Source of the DNA: an uncultured Mollicutes bacterium
GTDB taxonomy: Bacteria; Bacillota_I; Bacilli_A; RF39; UBA660
Reading direction: 5' to 3'
Assembly (NCBI GenBank): GCA_900543055.1
Contig: UQQI01000003.1
Span: forward strand, 1 to 53,640
Length of the DNA: 53,640 bases
Under the pieces are notes generated by a model, which saw only the letters and a list, made by a program, of their open reading frames with translations, was not told the DNA's origin and did no database searches. Shown one piece after another: positions 53,569-53,640 of this stretch (within the stretch, counting starts at the first letter, position 1; each line of letters begins with the position of its first letter). The translations under genes and the position numbers were made by a program.

Positions 53569-53640
53569 AAAAAACACGTTTAATTTGATGTGAACCCCAT
53601 TTTGGAGATATTAAATTAAAACACATACAAAATGATGTGA
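53569..53640. other. Possible insertion-sequence end (low confidence)
   Basis: TGATGTGAACCCCATTTTGG begins at 53586, and TGATGTGA recurs at 53633-53640 at the window edge. The TG-start with a CCCC run followed by GGAGA resembles left ends of IS3-like elements. No transposase is visible within the window. Confidence 0.25.

Noticed and set aside
1..53640. TGA read as Trp, as in mycoplasmas
   Set aside because: Trp is encoded by TGG throughout and TGA serves as a stop, for example at the DUF2975/HTH junction.
1..53640. CRISPR arrays or prophage
   Set aside because: No regularly spaced repeats, cas genes, integrase, terminase or capsid genes are visible.

Overview
The window is very A+T-rich DNA from a low-GC Gram-positive bacterium using the standard bacterial code: TGA is a stop and Trp is TGG. 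Sporulation genes (gpr, spoIIP, a yqxA-like gene), a CIRCE heat-shock operator, RNase J, a long GluRS of clostridial type and a decayed surface protein of a family I associate with uncultured gut Firmicutes together suggest an uncultured, spore-lineage gut Firmicute (RF39-like Bacilli or a similar small-genome group). That placement is inference from gene content. Most genes lie on the minus strand.

Layout. 1-3.6 kb: topoisomerase IV (parC partial, parE) and a VanZ-like protein. 3.6-6.7 kb: a Wzz/BY-kinase/PHP-phosphatase exopolysaccharide control cassette without glycosyltransferases, plus a membrane protein. 6.8-11.9 kb: gltX, tRNA-Gln, a DUF2238 membrane protein, a zinc macrodomain, two unknown genes and tRNA-Met. 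12-20.7 kb: an unusual ClpX-like ATPase, an overlapping murD-murL pair, an HExxH protein, YolD with a Y-family polymerase, and a thioredoxin-fold lipoprotein. 20.75-21.57 kb: no protein genes, but two tandem copies of a roughly 340-nt structured RNA gene, each with its own promoter and terminator. 21.6-28.8 kb: mntP, lon, CIRCE-controlled hsp20, and an Rrf2-sufC-sufB-sufD operon lacking sufS/sufU. 28.9-29.75 kb: a pair of small genes, a prealbumin-fold protein and an upstream gene that appears to start at ATT. 29.8-35.2 kb: an ABC-2 exporter (natAB-like), zinc-ribbon membrane proteins, and a DUF2975/HTH/DUF4173 operon whose DUF4173 gene is frameshifted. 35.3-42 kb: P-loop and HTH-AAA-CYTH proteins, tRNA-Arg, an RNase J with an altered catalytic motif, and a multiply frameshifted surface-protein pseudogene. 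42-50 kb: rnc, yidD, a ZnuA-like lipoprotein lacking the usual metal-binding histidines, and five lineage-specific proteins of unknown function, most of them rich in coiled coil. 50-53.6 kb: yqxA-like, spoIIP and gpr, divergent from rpsT, then a transglutaminase-like protein and a possible insertion-sequence end.

How the parts relate. Housekeeping is represented by DNA topology, tRNA charging, peptidoglycan precursor synthesis, Fe-S assembly, proteolysis, RNA processing and ribosome assembly. The Lon, Hsp20 and ClpX-like genes form a protein-quality theme. The gpr-spoIIP-yqxA block beside rpsT matches the gene order I recall from Bacillus. The strongest candidates for something undescribed are the tandem RNAs at 20.77-21.54 kb, the MurD-MurL couple, the HTH-AAA-CYTH fusion and the ATT-start/prealbumin pair.
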